Shown here: in pieces, positions 26,403 to 34,868 of the stretch
Numbering within the stretch: the stretch's first letter is position 1
Layout: the number at the start of each line of letters is the position of its first letter
Source of the DNA: G963676095 sp963676095
Lineage (GTDB): Bacteria; Bacteroidota; Bacteroidia; Bacteroidales; Prolixibacteraceae
Direction: 5' to 3'
Assembly (NCBI GenBank): GCA_963676095.1
Contig: OY781040.1
Span: 3,224,001-3,288,000, forward strand
DNA length: 64,000 nt
Translations under genes and position numbers: made by a program
Notes under the pieces: model-generated
What the model saw: only the letters and a program-made list of their open reading frames with translations
Databases searched by the model: none
What the model was told of the DNA's origin: nothing

Positions 26403-27101
26403 ATGCAACGAATCTCTTTATTGTTGTTAGTTCTAGTTGTTATTCCATTTGTTGTCAGTGCTCAGTCTGTTACAGAAGGAAGTTCCGAATACAAAGCGGG
26501 TGATTTCTTTATAGGAATTAGCTCTGGGGTAGATATTAATATGAACGCCTACCGGACTCCGGAAACTAATGGATTCAAATTTGAAAAGAAAGGTCCGCGT
26601 TATAATTTTGGTTTTGACCTTGGAGTAATGGCCACAAAAAGACTGCGACCCAGGTTTGAAATGAAATATGTGAGGGTCGCATATGGGCAGGATTGGCCCG
26701 GATCCAGTACCGGAGGTACTACTTATGAATATACAACAACAAAGGTAAATTACCTGGATCTGAACATGCATCTTGATTACCTCTTATGGGGTGCCAAGTC
26801 GAACTTGAAAGTTTTTCTTTCACCCGGAATAAAAACAGAATACTCAATGGGAGCAAGGTATAGGACGACAAAGTCAGATGGTGATCATACCAAAAAGAAA
26901 TTTAATGTATTGGATGAATACTTCCCTCATTCGATTGCGGGAGCTGCCTGTTCAATGATCTTTAAATACGATCTGAATGAAAATATGGGGATCACTTTTA
27001 CTCCTGAGTATACCAAATTTTTCCGTCCGTTCCAGTATGTCAATACCAATAAATATCAAAGGCTTAGTTTTAATGTTGGTATTGAGTTGAGGATCCATTA
27101 A
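26403..27101 (+). CDS. Outer-membrane beta-barrel protein (porin-like)
   Basis: The 232-residue protein has a signal peptide (about 1-20, ending 'VVSAQS') and a mature sequence of alternating polar and hydrophobic residues typical of an eight-stranded outer-membrane barrel ('RYNFGFDLGVMATKRLRPRF', 'YLDLNMHLDYLLWGAKSNL'). The C-terminal strand 'QRLSFNVGIELRIH' is not a perfect aromatic-terminated signature but ends in a barrel-like strand. It resembles the PorT/OmpW-like 'outer membrane beta-barrel' families of Bacteroidota. Ligand and role are unknown. It has no close operon partner. Confidence 0.75.
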   Translation: MQRISLLLLVLVVIPFVVSAQSVTEGSSEYKAGDFFIGISSGVDINMNAYRTPETNGFKFEKKGPRYNFGFDLGVMATKRLRPRFEMKYVRVAYGQDWPGSSTGGTTYEYTTTKVNYLDLNMHLDYLLWGAKSNLKVFLSPGIKTEYSMGARYRTTKSDGDHTKKKFNVLDEYFPHSIAGAACSMIFKYDLNENMGITFTPEYTKFFRPFQYVNTNKYQRLSFNVGIELRIH

Positions 27102-27482
27102 TGTTTTTTTGTAAAACAAATTTTTTCTTTTGAGAAACCCTTTTTCTGCTTGATAATACTCATTTTTTGGTTCGGAGAGCTTTTTATAAATGTAATTTGG
27201 ACCAAAAATGGGTGTGGGAGGGTTATTTTGTTCAAAAGTTGACCAGTAATACCGGCTCTTCTGCACTATAGCGGATCTGAACGCAATCGTTTTACCAGAA
27301 ACAAGTTTCACTAAATGAAGTGAGAGTGAAACTTGTTATTCCGGGGTGAAGCGACCTTTATATGTGTCTTTCAGGCAATGCCTGGCTACCCCTTATAATC
27401 TAAAGATCTCCAGTAAATATTTTACCCTGTTTCGCGGGGGTGGATAGTTATGCTCATTTTTTATTTCAAAACAAACAGAAAA
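27102..27482. other. Intergenic region with a perfect 13-base inverted repeat
   Basis: The 381-base gap holds AACAAGTTTCACT (27300-27312) and its exact complement AGTGAAACTTGTT (27325-27337) with a 12-base loop, and a smaller palindrome CAGGCA-A-TGCCTG (27372-27384). There is no long T run after the large hairpin, so it may be a regulatory or repeat element and not a simple terminator. I see no gene here. Confidence 0.6.
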
Positions 27483-28130
27483 ATGAAATTTTTTATTTTT
27501 TTTATGATGCCATTCTCCTTATCATTACCGTTGTTTGCGCAGAATAAAGAAGGAGGGACTATACTTTTTCGTGGATATATTTATAGTGAGGATTCTGTTC
27601 CTATGGCAGATGCTTATCTTATTAACTACCACGACCTTAAGATAATAGTCACGGACAGTACAGGGTATTTTAGTACGTATCTCAGGGCAGGCGATTCTTT
27701 AATGATTAACCACCTTTCCCTGGCCCCGAAAGTTGTTTATGCCAATTCGCTTAAGGCGGCCGAAAACAAAATTTATGTTCCTTTCCGGACACAGATGATC
27801 AGTCTGGTTTTTATAAACGAGGTTAAATACAAAATGGAAATGAAATATGCAGAAAAGAATATCAATAATCTTTATGAAGAGCTGGAAAGGAAGGGATTGA
27901 GGACCCCTGCCAAAGTGAATACCTCCGATCCGATGGTCCCGTTTAGGATGATGCCCGGAGTTGGAGGAATGGGTGGAGTTTCGTTGAATGTTCTGGATAT
28001 TGTCCGCTTGATAAAGGAAACCAGAAAGGAAAATGAAAATGAGCGGAATAAGCGGAAAGCAGATAGGGAAGAAAGGAAGAGGCAAAGAGAAATGAAACAT
28101 CAGCTGAATTCGAAGGTCCTTATCCGTTAA
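27483..28130 (+). CDS. Exported protein with carboxypeptidase-regulatory-like domain
   Basis: The ATG at 27483 gives a signal peptide ('MKFFIFFMMPFSLSLPLFAQ') and a 215-residue protein. Residues about 28-105 look like a carboxypeptidase D regulatory-like fold ('GYIYSEDSVPMADAYLINY', 'VTDSTGYFSTYLRAGDSLMI'). This is the same kind of domain found at the start of SusC proteins, here without plug or barrel. The last 40 residues are very rich in Lys, Arg and Glu and probably helical. Similar small proteins are common in Bacteroidota and have no established function. Confidence 0.72.
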   Translation: MKFFIFFMMPFSLSLPLFAQNKEGGTILFRGYIYSEDSVPMADAYLINYHDLKIIVTDSTGYFSTYLRAGDSLMINHLSLAPKVVYANSLKAAENKIYVPFRTQMISLVFINEVKYKMEMKYAEKNINNLYEELERKGLRTPAKVNTSDPMVPFRMMPGVGGMGGVSLNVLDIVRLIKETRKENENERNKRKADREERKRQREMKHQLNSKVLIR

Positions 28131-28193
28131 TTTTATTCAACCTTCGAATTCCGTTTATTTTGATGTGGGTATTTTCGTTCCCTTTTGGTGCCA

Positions 28194-28958
28194 TTATTTA
28201 TTCTTTCCCGAGAAATATTTAATGAGCTTAGTCCTGTTGGCTTTACTGACATAGATGGTCCAATCCCCGACGCGGACCTGGTTCCCTTCAATTTCCCTGA
28301 TTTTGTCTAGTGCGACAATATATGATTTATGGATCCGCATAAACCTGTCCCGGGGAAGTTCATCTTCCAGTTTCTTTAGAGCGAAAAGCCCCATAATCTT
28401 CTGGTCCTTTGTCTGAAAACTGACGTATTCCATGGCACCTTCAATGAAATAAATATTATCAAAGAAAATTTTCACAATTTTCCTGTCTGTTTTTACAATG
28501 ATATAGTTATCAGGAGGAATAGCCTTTTCTTTAGAAGGGTTCTGGTCGTTATTTTTTTCCAGGAGCGCTACTTTCTCCCGGATATTCAAAATACCTATCG
28601 CTTTATTTACAGCTTTTATAAATCGGGGAAACGTAGCCGGTTTTATGAGATATTCCGTAGCATCCACCTCGAAACCCTGAACTGCATACTGAGGGTAAGC
28701 TGTGACAAAAATGATAATTGGCCTTACCGGGGCGGAAAGGTTTTTTATGAAATCGATGCCCGAAATGTCCGACATTTCAATGTCTATAAAAAGGATATCA
28801 ACATCCCCTTTGGATATGAGGTCTATTGCCCCGACGGGGCTGTCCAGGCTCACAACCAGGTTTAGCTGGGGAACTTTTGAGATATATTCAGTCAATAATT
28901 TCCTTGCAAGATATTCATCATCAACAACGATGCAGTTATATTTTTCTTCTTGATTCAT
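28194..28958 (-). CDS. LytTR-family response regulator
   Basis: The 254-residue protein has an N-terminal receiver domain (about 8-120) with acidic pocket 'CIVVDDEYLARK', the phosphorylated Asp in 'VDILFIDIEMSD', Thr in 'FVTAYPQYA' and Lys in 'TEYLIKP'. The C-terminal LytTR DNA-binding domain (about 155-250) includes 'VKIFFDNIYFIEGAMEYVSF' and 'FMRIHKSYIVALDKI'. It overlaps the end of the sensor kinase gene by 23 bases on the same strand, so the two form a coupled two-component system. Its targets probably lie nearby; the divergent gene start at 30201 is now only a remnant. Confidence 0.94.
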   Translation of the reverse strand: MNQEEKYNCIVVDDEYLARKLLTEYISKVPQLNLVVSLDSPVGAIDLISKGDVDILFIDIEMSDISGIDFIKNLSAPVRPIIIFVTAYPQYAVQGFEVDATEYLIKPATFPRFIKAVNKAIGILNIREKVALLEKNNDQNPSKEKAIPPDNYIIVKTDRKIVKIFFDNIYFIEGAMEYVSFQTKDQKIMGLFALKKLEDELPRDRFMRIHKSYIVALDKIREIEGNQVRVGDWTIYVSKANRTKLIKYFSGKNK

Positions 28959-29988
28959 TTCCTGATAGTTCTAAATAGACAAAATGCTCGTGTTCTTCGG
29001 ACCTGACATCCAGCAGGTATTTTCTCGGATAGAGAAGATTTAGGCGGCTTTTAACATTTTCTATCCCAATCCCCTTTTCTTTCGGAGAGGCAATTGCTGG
29101 TTCTTCGGAGGTAACACTGTTTTTTATAACAAAACTAAATTTTTTATTTGTTTGAGAGAGGAAGATATCCACGAATCCGGATTTGTCTTTTTCAATTTTA
29201 CTATGCTTAAACCCGTTTTCGATAAAAGGGATCAACAACATTGGCGCAATCAAAAAATTTTCATTCTCGATGTTGCACAGGAAAGTGATATTTTGTTTTT
29301 TTTCGGTTTTCATCTGCTGAAATTCGATATAGCTTACAATATAGTCAATCTCCTTCTTTAAAGGGATAAGATCCGATTCGCAGTCATATAAGACATAACG
29401 CAACATGTCTGAAAGCATGGCTATTTTTTCGTGGGCCGATTTGTCGCCGATATAAGTCATGGTATAAACATTATTCAGGGCATTGAACAGGAAATGCGGA
29501 TTGATCTGTGTTTTCAGAAACTTTAGCTCGCTCTCTGCTTTCTCCCTTTTTAATTCTTCAATTTCAATTTTTGTTTTTTTCTCTTTTTCGATCAGGTATT
29601 TGGCGATGCTTATCCAGAGGGCAACGAAACACAAAACGAGATGCAGAAAAATAGGGAATATTAGTCCTGGCTGCGGAGGTTTAGGCGAAACCGGGAAATG
29701 TTTGTCTCCTATGATTTGGTCAATGCCAGTAAAAAAAGATACTGTTATCAGGAGCAAAAGACCACTTAGCAGGTAATACTTGCTTTTGTTTTTTTCGAAG
29801 AATGCCGGAATTAGGAACCTGTTGCTTAGGATATAAATGGTAAACTGCATCAGCGTAAACAGAAATGACATGTATACGCCGAGTCGAAAGGAGTGCTGGA
29901 TGCCCACTGCAAAATAAATCAGCATCAAAAGACCCCAGATCATATAAGGCTTTAGCGTGAAACCGCGCTTATTTGTCGTGATATCCAT
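28936..29988 (-). CDS. LytS/YehU-family sensor histidine kinase
   Basis: The frame is open back to 30156, but the upstream 56 codons do not look like a membrane protein start. The ATG at 29988 gives 'MDITTNKRGFTLKPYMIWGL' directly before the first membrane helix and a 350-residue protein. Four membrane helices cover about 15-140. Then come a short coiled coil, the His_kinase domain with the phosphorylated His in 'QINPHFLFNALNNVYTMTY', and an ATP-binding region with the N-box 'PFIENGFKHSKIEKD'. It should phosphorylate the LytTR regulator encoded next. There is no large extracellular domain, so the signal is probably sensed in the membrane. Confidence 0.9.
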   Translation of the reverse strand: MDITTNKRGFTLKPYMIWGLLMLIYFAVGIQHSFRLGVYMSFLFTLMQFTIYILSNRFLIPAFFEKNKSKYYLLSGLLLLITVSFFTGIDQIIGDKHFPVSPKPPQPGLIFPIFLHLVLCFVALWISIAKYLIEKEKKTKIEIEELKREKAESELKFLKTQINPHFLFNALNNVYTMTYIGDKSAHEKIAMLSDMLRYVLYDCESDLIPLKKEIDYIVSYIEFQQMKTEKKQNITFLCNIENENFLIAPMLLIPFIENGFKHSKIEKDKSGFVDIFLSQTNKKFSFVIKNSVTSEEPAIASPKEKGIGIENVKSRLNLLYPRKYLLDVRSEEHEHFVYLELSGNESRRKI

Positions 29989-29992
29989 TGAG

Positions 29993-30000
29993 CAAAGGTA
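29993..30000 (-). promoter_or_regulatory. Candidate -7 promoter box for the LytS/LytTR operon
   Basis: Read on the minus strand the sequence is TACCTTTG, an exact match to the Bacteroidota -7 consensus TAnnTTTG. No good -33 TTG is present at the expected distance. The proposed kinase ATG begins only four bases after the box, so transcription from it would give a leaderless message. If the true start were far upstream the box would fall inside coding sequence, so box and start should be tested together. Confidence 0.4.
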
Positions 30001-30200
30001 CAATTTTGAAAAAGTTTCCGGTGAGTTTTTCAAAGTAAGCAACGAATTCTTCAACAAGAAGTTCTGTTTATTCAATATTGCCGTTTGATCGGTTATAAGG
30101 GAGCGTTTACCTGTAGCAAGAATGGTTTCCTTGATTATTTTTTCGAGGGTAATCACTATTGCAACCTTTATGTTTGATCAACATTTAAAGGTTTATATGA

Positions 30201-30698
30201 GTGAATTTTAATCTGTTTAGCATAAATTATGATAAACATATTGTTCAAATATTTATGGTGCTTTCCGGCTCTTTTTTTCTGGGGGCCTGTAGCACTAGGA
30301 GCCACACCGGAGGCAATTCTCCAGCATCTGAATACCCGGTACTCGAGTTGGTCAGAAAAAGCGTCTCAATTCATAACGAGTTTCCGGTAACACTTCAGGG
30401 CATGCAGGATATTGAAATGCGTTTAAAGATCGAAGGATATATCGATAAAATATATGTCAGTGAAGGGGCAACTGTAAAAAAGGGACAGTTGCTTTTTCAT
30501 ATCCGGAATAATGAATACGAGGATGATGTTACAGGGCTTACCACCTGTCAGGCCAGAAGCGAAAACAAACTCGATTTTCACTTTAATGCAGCCCTTACTG
30601 CTGTTAATCTTGCAAAATATGATTGGATAACCGGCAAATACGGTACTTCAAAACCATTCCCGATGGCTGATTACTTTACAGACCGAGCTGGGATTTAA
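30201..30698 (+). pseudogene. Truncated RND-type membrane fusion protein (N-terminal remnant)
   Basis: The 165-codon frame starts with GTG, with an ATG at 30255. Its start resembles a periplasmic adaptor of RND efflux pumps: a lipobox 'FFLGAC', then 'VTLQGMQDIEMRLKIEGYID' and the biotinyl-lipoyl-like motif 'YVSEGATVKKGQLLFHI'. Intact adaptors are about 350-400 residues, with a coiled-coil hairpin after this point. Here the similarity stops at about residue 112. The remaining 50 residues ('LTAVNLAKYDWITGKYG') fit no part of the family and end at a stop inside the start of an oxidoreductase fragment. It lies divergent from the LytS/LytTR genes, a common place for efflux genes, so a deletion probably removed the pump. 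Confidence 0.75.
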
Positions 30699-31620
30699 AA
30701 ATTTTGGGCTGGCTGACGATGAATATCCGACAGCAGACAAGTTGCCATTTATCCCTTATTACCGGGAATCGCGCCGCATTCATGGTTTGGTCCGTTTCAA
30801 CCTGAACGATCTGTCCAGGCCTTTTGACCAGACCGATGAGTTATACCGTACAGGGATTGCTGTCGGCGATTATCCTGTTGATCATCATCATTACCGTTAT
30901 CACGGTTATGAGGACTTGCCCGACCTTCATTTTTATCCGGTGCCGTCTTATTCCCTGCCCATGGGAGTGATGCTTCCCCAATCTGTGGACGGGCTGATTG
31001 TCGCTGAAAAATCTATTTCAGTCTCAAACCTGGTTAACGGGACGACCCGTCTTCAGCCGGTAGTCCTTCAAATCGGACAGGCAGCCGGGGCTATCGCCGG
31101 GTTTGCTGTCAAAACAGGCAAAGATGTTTCCCGGGTTCCTGTCCGGGATGTTCAAACTGCAATTTTGAAGTCAGGTGGTTATCTGATGCCTTATCTGGAT
31201 GTCCCGGCGAATGATCCTGTTTTTCCGGTTCTTCAGCGTATCGGGTCTACCGGTATTATGAAAGGTGAAGGAAAAAGCGTGGGTTGGGAGAACGAAACAT
31301 GGTTTCGTACGGAAGATACGCTGGTGTACAATGATCTGTCCGGACTGAAGGATGTCTATCCGGATATAAAGATACCGGCGACAGATGATGTTGTAACCCT
31401 GCAGGGAGCGATTGATCTCATTGAAACCATTGCAAAAGAGGAGAATATTTTCTTACCATCCGGTGCGGAAAAAATGGCAAGAGAAATTTTTTCCCGTTTC
31501 GGGATAGCCGGCTTTTCAATGAAGAGGGCGATCCTTAGAAAGGAGATGGCGCTACTTATCGACCGGATACTCGATCCTTTTAACCGGAAACCTGTCGATA
31601 TCAGGGGAAATTTTATCTAA
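30680..31620 (+). pseudogene. FAD-dependent oxidoreductase, C-terminal remnant
   Basis: In the frame one base off from the preceding remnant, similarity begins at 'LQTELGFKNFGLADDEYPT' (from about 30680) and runs to the stop at 31618-31620. Typical pieces are 'LPFIPYYRESRRIHGLVRF', 'GDYPVDHHHYRYHGYEDLP' and 'SVSNLVNGTTRLQPVVLQIG', seen in the C-terminal half of PF12831-type FAD oxidoreductases of Bacteroidota. The N-terminal dinucleotide-binding half with its Gly-rich motif is absent. The first usable start codon in frame is a TTG at 30742. The rest of the frame is clean, so the loss is recent or the fragment is still tolerated. Confidence 0.8.
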
Positions 31621-31682
31621 TTTTCCACATGATTTAGTGTTTGTTGCCGTTTAGCAAATCTATAACCTCTAAATATTATAAC

Positions 31683-32207
31683 ATGAGACAACTAACAACA
31701 TTTTTGGTGATCTTGTTATCACTGAATGTTTATGCTCAAAAGCCGGTCCTGAAATTCAGGGACCACAAGTTTAAGATTGTTCAGTTTACCGATCTGCATT
31801 GGGTCTGCAAGCGGGATTATGCTGAGCGGAATGACAATACGCTGGCATTGATGCGTGATGTAATCCGGGAAGAAAAGCCAGATCTGGTCGTTATGACAGG
31901 CGATATTATCGTTTCCGGCGGAGCTGCCGAAGGCTGGAAGCAGGTTGTCAGGCCGATGGAAGAGGCGAAGGTACCGTTTGCTGTTGCCTTTGGAAACCAT
32001 GATACAGAAGAAGACATCAGCAAGCAGCAGGCCCTGGAGATCCTACAGCAGAATAGGTATAACCTGACTTTTAATGCAGATGGGGCTCTTTCAGGAGCCG
32101 GGAACTGTTCACTACCTGTTATGTCGGATGAAGGGAAGGAGAGTTTCACTACCTGGATCCGTACTTTAGCCGGCAAAGAATTGTTTTATTCGTTCGATTC
32201 GAACTGA
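31683..32207 (+). pseudogene. Truncated calcineurin-like metallophosphoesterase
   Basis: The ATG at 31683 gives a signal peptide ('LVILLSLNVYAQ') and a 174-residue product. The first metal-binding motifs are intact: Asp-x-His in 'VQFTDLHWV', 'VVMTGDIIVSGG' and 'VAFGNHDTE'. The later His motifs that complete the two-metal site are missing because the frame stops after 'LFYSFDSN', about half the usual length of these secreted phosphatases (about 330 residues). It is probably inactive. It lies between the oxidoreductase remnant and an intact GH20 gene 40 bases downstream, so the decayed zone ends here. Confidence 0.75.
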
Positions 32208-32247
32208 TTTATTATTTTTAAGGCGAAATTCCAATTAAATTTATTAA

Positions 32248-33855
32248 ATGATGAGATTTTTAAGGACCACAGGAAAAATTTGTTCAGCTTTACTGCTTGT
32301 TTTTAGTATGCACATTAATTCTCATGCTCAGGAAATTGATATTGTCCCCAAGCCGGCAGAACTGAAAATGCAAAAAGGTAACTTTGAAATAACGGGGAAT
32401 ACAGCCCTTGTCTATGACCGCTCAAACAAAGACCTGGCCCGCATTGCCGGGTTCCTTTCCGGACACATGGAGCAGTACTACAAAATGAATTTGGCTTCAT
32501 CCCAGGGAAATGGAGGGGTTATCCGGTTTGAAATAACTTCGCTGCCCGGTCTTGATAAGGAAGGATACACCATGAAAATCGACAAAAATGGTATCCTGAT
32601 CAGTGCACCTGCGGCAAACGGGATTTTTTACGGGTTCCAGACATTGAAGCAGATGCTACCATCCGATCCTGCCGGGAAAATGATCATTCCTTATGCCGAA
32701 ATTAAAGATCAGCCACGTTTTGCCTGGAGGGGGATGATGCTGGATGTTTGCCGTCATTTTTTCCCGGTTTCCTATATCAAAAAGTTTCTGGATAACATGG
32801 CTATGTATAAACTGAATACCTTCCACTGGCACTTGACCGACGATCAGGGCTGGCGTATCGAGATTAAGAAATACCCGGGACTGGCCGATATTTCTTCCTG
32901 GAGAGACGAAACCCTTATTGGACATGGCCATAAATCGCAACTTTATGATGGGATTGGCTATGGAGGCTTTTATACGCAGGATCAGATACGGGAGATCGTA
33001 CAATATGCTGCAGACCGTTTTATCACCGTAGTTCCGGAAATTGAAATGCCGGGACATTCGAGTGCCGCATTGGCTGCCTATCCTGAGCTCGGATGTACCG
33101 GAGGTCCGTATCAGGTACAAAAAAGCTGGGGCGTCTTTAAGGATGTTTACTGTGCCGGTAAAGAAGAAACATTTCGCTTTTTGCAGGATGTGATCGATGA
33201 GGTTTGCGAACTTTTCCCGTCGGAATATATACACATCGGTGGTGACGAGTGCCCCAAGGATGCATGGAAGGAATGCCCGCTTTGCCAGAAAAGGATCAAG
33301 GATGAAGGACTGAAGGACGAACAGGAGTTACAAAGTTACTTTGTCCGCAGAATGGAGAAGTACCTGAATTCAAAAGGCAGGAAACTGATCGGTTGGGATG
33401 AAATCCTGGAAGGTGGTATTGCCCCCGAGGCAACGGTCATGTCATGGCGGGGCGAACAGGGCGGTATTGAGGCTGCTAAACAGGGACATGATGTCATTAT
33501 GACTCCCGGCGAATTCTGTTATTTCGATCATTATCAGAACCAGAATACTTTTTCAGAACCACTTGCTATCGGCGGATACCTGCCCCTTGAGAAGGTTTAT
33601 AATTATGATCCTGTAGGAAAGATTGACAAGGAGAAGGCTCATCATGTGCTGGGAGTGCAGGCAAATGTCTGGACCGAATATATTGCCAATACGCAAAAAC
33701 TGGAATACATGATTTTTCCAAGGATTTGCGCCTTGTCCGAAATAGCCTGGTCGCCTGCAGGTACTAAAGATTTTGGCGATTTTCAGAAAAGGATGGCTAC
33801 CGAGTATCCCCGTTTTAAAATGTATGGTATTAATTACTGCGATCATTCATTTTAG
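32248..33855 (+). CDS. GH20 beta-N-acetylhexosaminidase
   Basis: The 535-residue protein has a signal peptide (about 1-27, ending 'NSHAQE'), an N-terminal GH20b domain (about 30-150, 'GITNTALVY'-like region and 'GYTMKIDKNGILISAPAANG') and a catalytic TIM barrel (from about 155, 'PRFAWRGMMLDVCRHFFPV'). The catalytic pair Asp333-Glu334 lies in 'IHIGGDECPKDAW', the family signature for substrate-assisted hydrolysis. It releases terminal GlcNAc or GalNAc from glycans or chitin- and murein-derived fragments. Barrel residues such as 'FHWHLTDDQGWRIEIKKYPG' and 'VPEIEMPGHSSAALAAYPEL' are complete, so it should be active in the periplasm or at the surface. A strong terminator follows. Confidence 0.95.
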   Translation: MMRFLRTTGKICSALLLVFSMHINSHAQEIDIVPKPAELKMQKGNFEITGNTALVYDRSNKDLARIAGFLSGHMEQYYKMNLASSQGNGGVIRFEITSLPGLDKEGYTMKIDKNGILISAPAANGIFYGFQTLKQMLPSDPAGKMIIPYAEIKDQPRFAWRGMMLDVCRHFFPVSYIKKFLDNMAMYKLNTFHWHLTDDQGWRIEIKKYPGLADISSWRDETLIGHGHKSQLYDGIGYGGFYTQDQIREIVQYAADRFITVVPEIEMPGHSSAALAAYPELGCTGGPYQVQKSWGVFKDVYCAGKEETFRFLQDVIDEVCELFPSEYIHIGGDECPKDAWKECPLCQKRIKDEGLKDEQELQSYFVRRMEKYLNSKGRKLIGWDEILEGGIAPEATVMSWRGEQGGIEAAKQGHDVIMTPGEFCYFDHYQNQNTFSEPLAIGGYLPLEKVYNYDPVGKIDKEKAHHVLGVQANVWTEYIANTQKLEYMIFPRICALSEIAWSPAGTKDFGDFQKRMATEYPRFKMYGINYCDHSF

Positions 33856-33909
33856 AAAAAAGGTCGCGGCTCGGGGTTTTCTGCCGGGATAAGCAGGAAG
33901 CATCTGAAT

Positions 33910-33967
33910 AACCTCTGTAAAATTTGTTTTTTAACCATTAGGTTAGAAGATAAATTTTACAGAGGTT
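33910..33967 (+). terminator. Strong terminator hairpin after the GH20 gene
   Basis: AACCTCTGTAAAATTT (33910-33925) is perfectly complementary to AAATTTTACAGAGGTT (33952-33967). The loop contains a second hairpin, TAACC (33932-33936) with GGTTA (33941-33945), and a T run follows the outer stem. It separates the GH20 gene from the sigma/SusCD cassette. Confidence 0.88.
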
Positions 33968-34085
33968 TTTTATTTTATACCGGTAATAATACTCTTTTTG
34001 TATAATAATTTGTTGATCTTATCGAATTGTAATTTCTTATCTTCAATTGAAAATAACCATGATGTTTTTTTGAAGGCATATTTTA

Positions 34086-34123
34086 TATTTTTGTTATCAC
34101 ATATGTTAATGGATAAATTTTAA
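34086..34123 (+). promoter_or_regulatory. -7 box and six-codon upstream ORF before the second sigma factor
   Basis: TATTTTTG (34086-34093) matches the TAnnTTTG -7 consensus. About ten bases later an ATG (34103) opens a six-codon frame, Met-Leu-Met-Asp-Lys-Phe, whose TAA (34121-34123) is directly followed by the GTG (34124) of the sigma factor, in the same frame. A ribosome finishing the short frame would stand exactly at the GTG, so re-initiation could control sigma synthesis. No clear -33 element was found at the correct distance. Confidence 0.4.
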
Positions 34124-34720
34124 GTGCATACAAAAAACAGAGACAGAGCATACTGGTCGAAAATCTGGAATGATTTTAAAGCGGGTGACAGGAAGTCGTT
34201 TGAGATTATCTATAACGAGTTTGTAGATATCCTGTATTCCTATGGATCGAAAATAACAGGAGATAACGATCTGGTTAAGGATTCAATCCAGGATCTTTTT
34301 GTTGATGTTTTTCACTACAGTATTGATCTCCGAAAACCGGAGTACCTGGAACTTTACTTGTTGAAGTCGTTGAAGAGGATTATCATAAGTAAGTTGAAGA
34401 TAAACGACAGGCACATGAGCCTGGATGATAATTACCATTACTCGTTTAGTCTGACGTTCGATCTTGAGGGAGAGTATATACGAGAAGAATCGGAGAAGAA
34501 ACGATTTGAGTCTCTCAAGAAAATGCTCGGATCTTTGGCCCCGGAGAAGAGAGAATTACTTTTTTTGAGGTTTCATACAGGATTAAGTTACATCCAGATA
34601 GCCGAAATTTTGAATATGAAACCCGACGCTGTCAAGAAGCAGGTTTACAGGCTTTTGAGTCAGATCCGGGAAGAGTATGGCTCCAGACTTTTGGAACTTT
34701 TATTAATCTTTCTAAAATAA
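34124..34720 (+). CDS. ECF sigma factor of the SusC/FecR-linked type
   Basis: The 198-residue protein has sigma region 2 (about 25-90, 'FEIIYNEFVDILYSYGSKIT' and 'VKDSIQDLFVDVFHYS') and region 4 (about 125-190, 'LAPEKRELLFLRFHTGLSYI' and 'QIAEILNMKPDAVKKQVYRL'). It is the Bacteroidota ECF family that partners with FecR anti-sigma factors to control SusCD operons. The start is a GTG immediately after an in-frame TAA, so no upstream extension is possible. A FecR gene follows after 148 bases. The predicted circuit is nutrient binding by SusC, signal to FecR, release of this sigma factor and expression of the pair. Confidence 0.92.
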   Translation: MHTKNRDRAYWSKIWNDFKAGDRKSFEIIYNEFVDILYSYGSKITGDNDLVKDSIQDLFVDVFHYSIDLRKPEYLELYLLKSLKRIIISKLKINDRHMSLDDNYHYSFSLTFDLEGEYIREESEKKRFESLKKMLGSLAPEKRELLFLRFHTGLSYIQIAEILNMKPDAVKKQVYRLLSQIREEYGSRLLELLLIFLK

Positions 34721-34868
34721 TTTTTTACTTTTTTGTCCCTTTTTAGTTTTTTTCTGCTCTTCTATTGTAAAAATTAATGTCAATATGGTAGAAAAAACAG
34801 GCGTGTGGTTTCGATGTGTCTTCGGAATAAATATGCCTGGAATGATGTTTTATTTTAATAAGGAAAAA

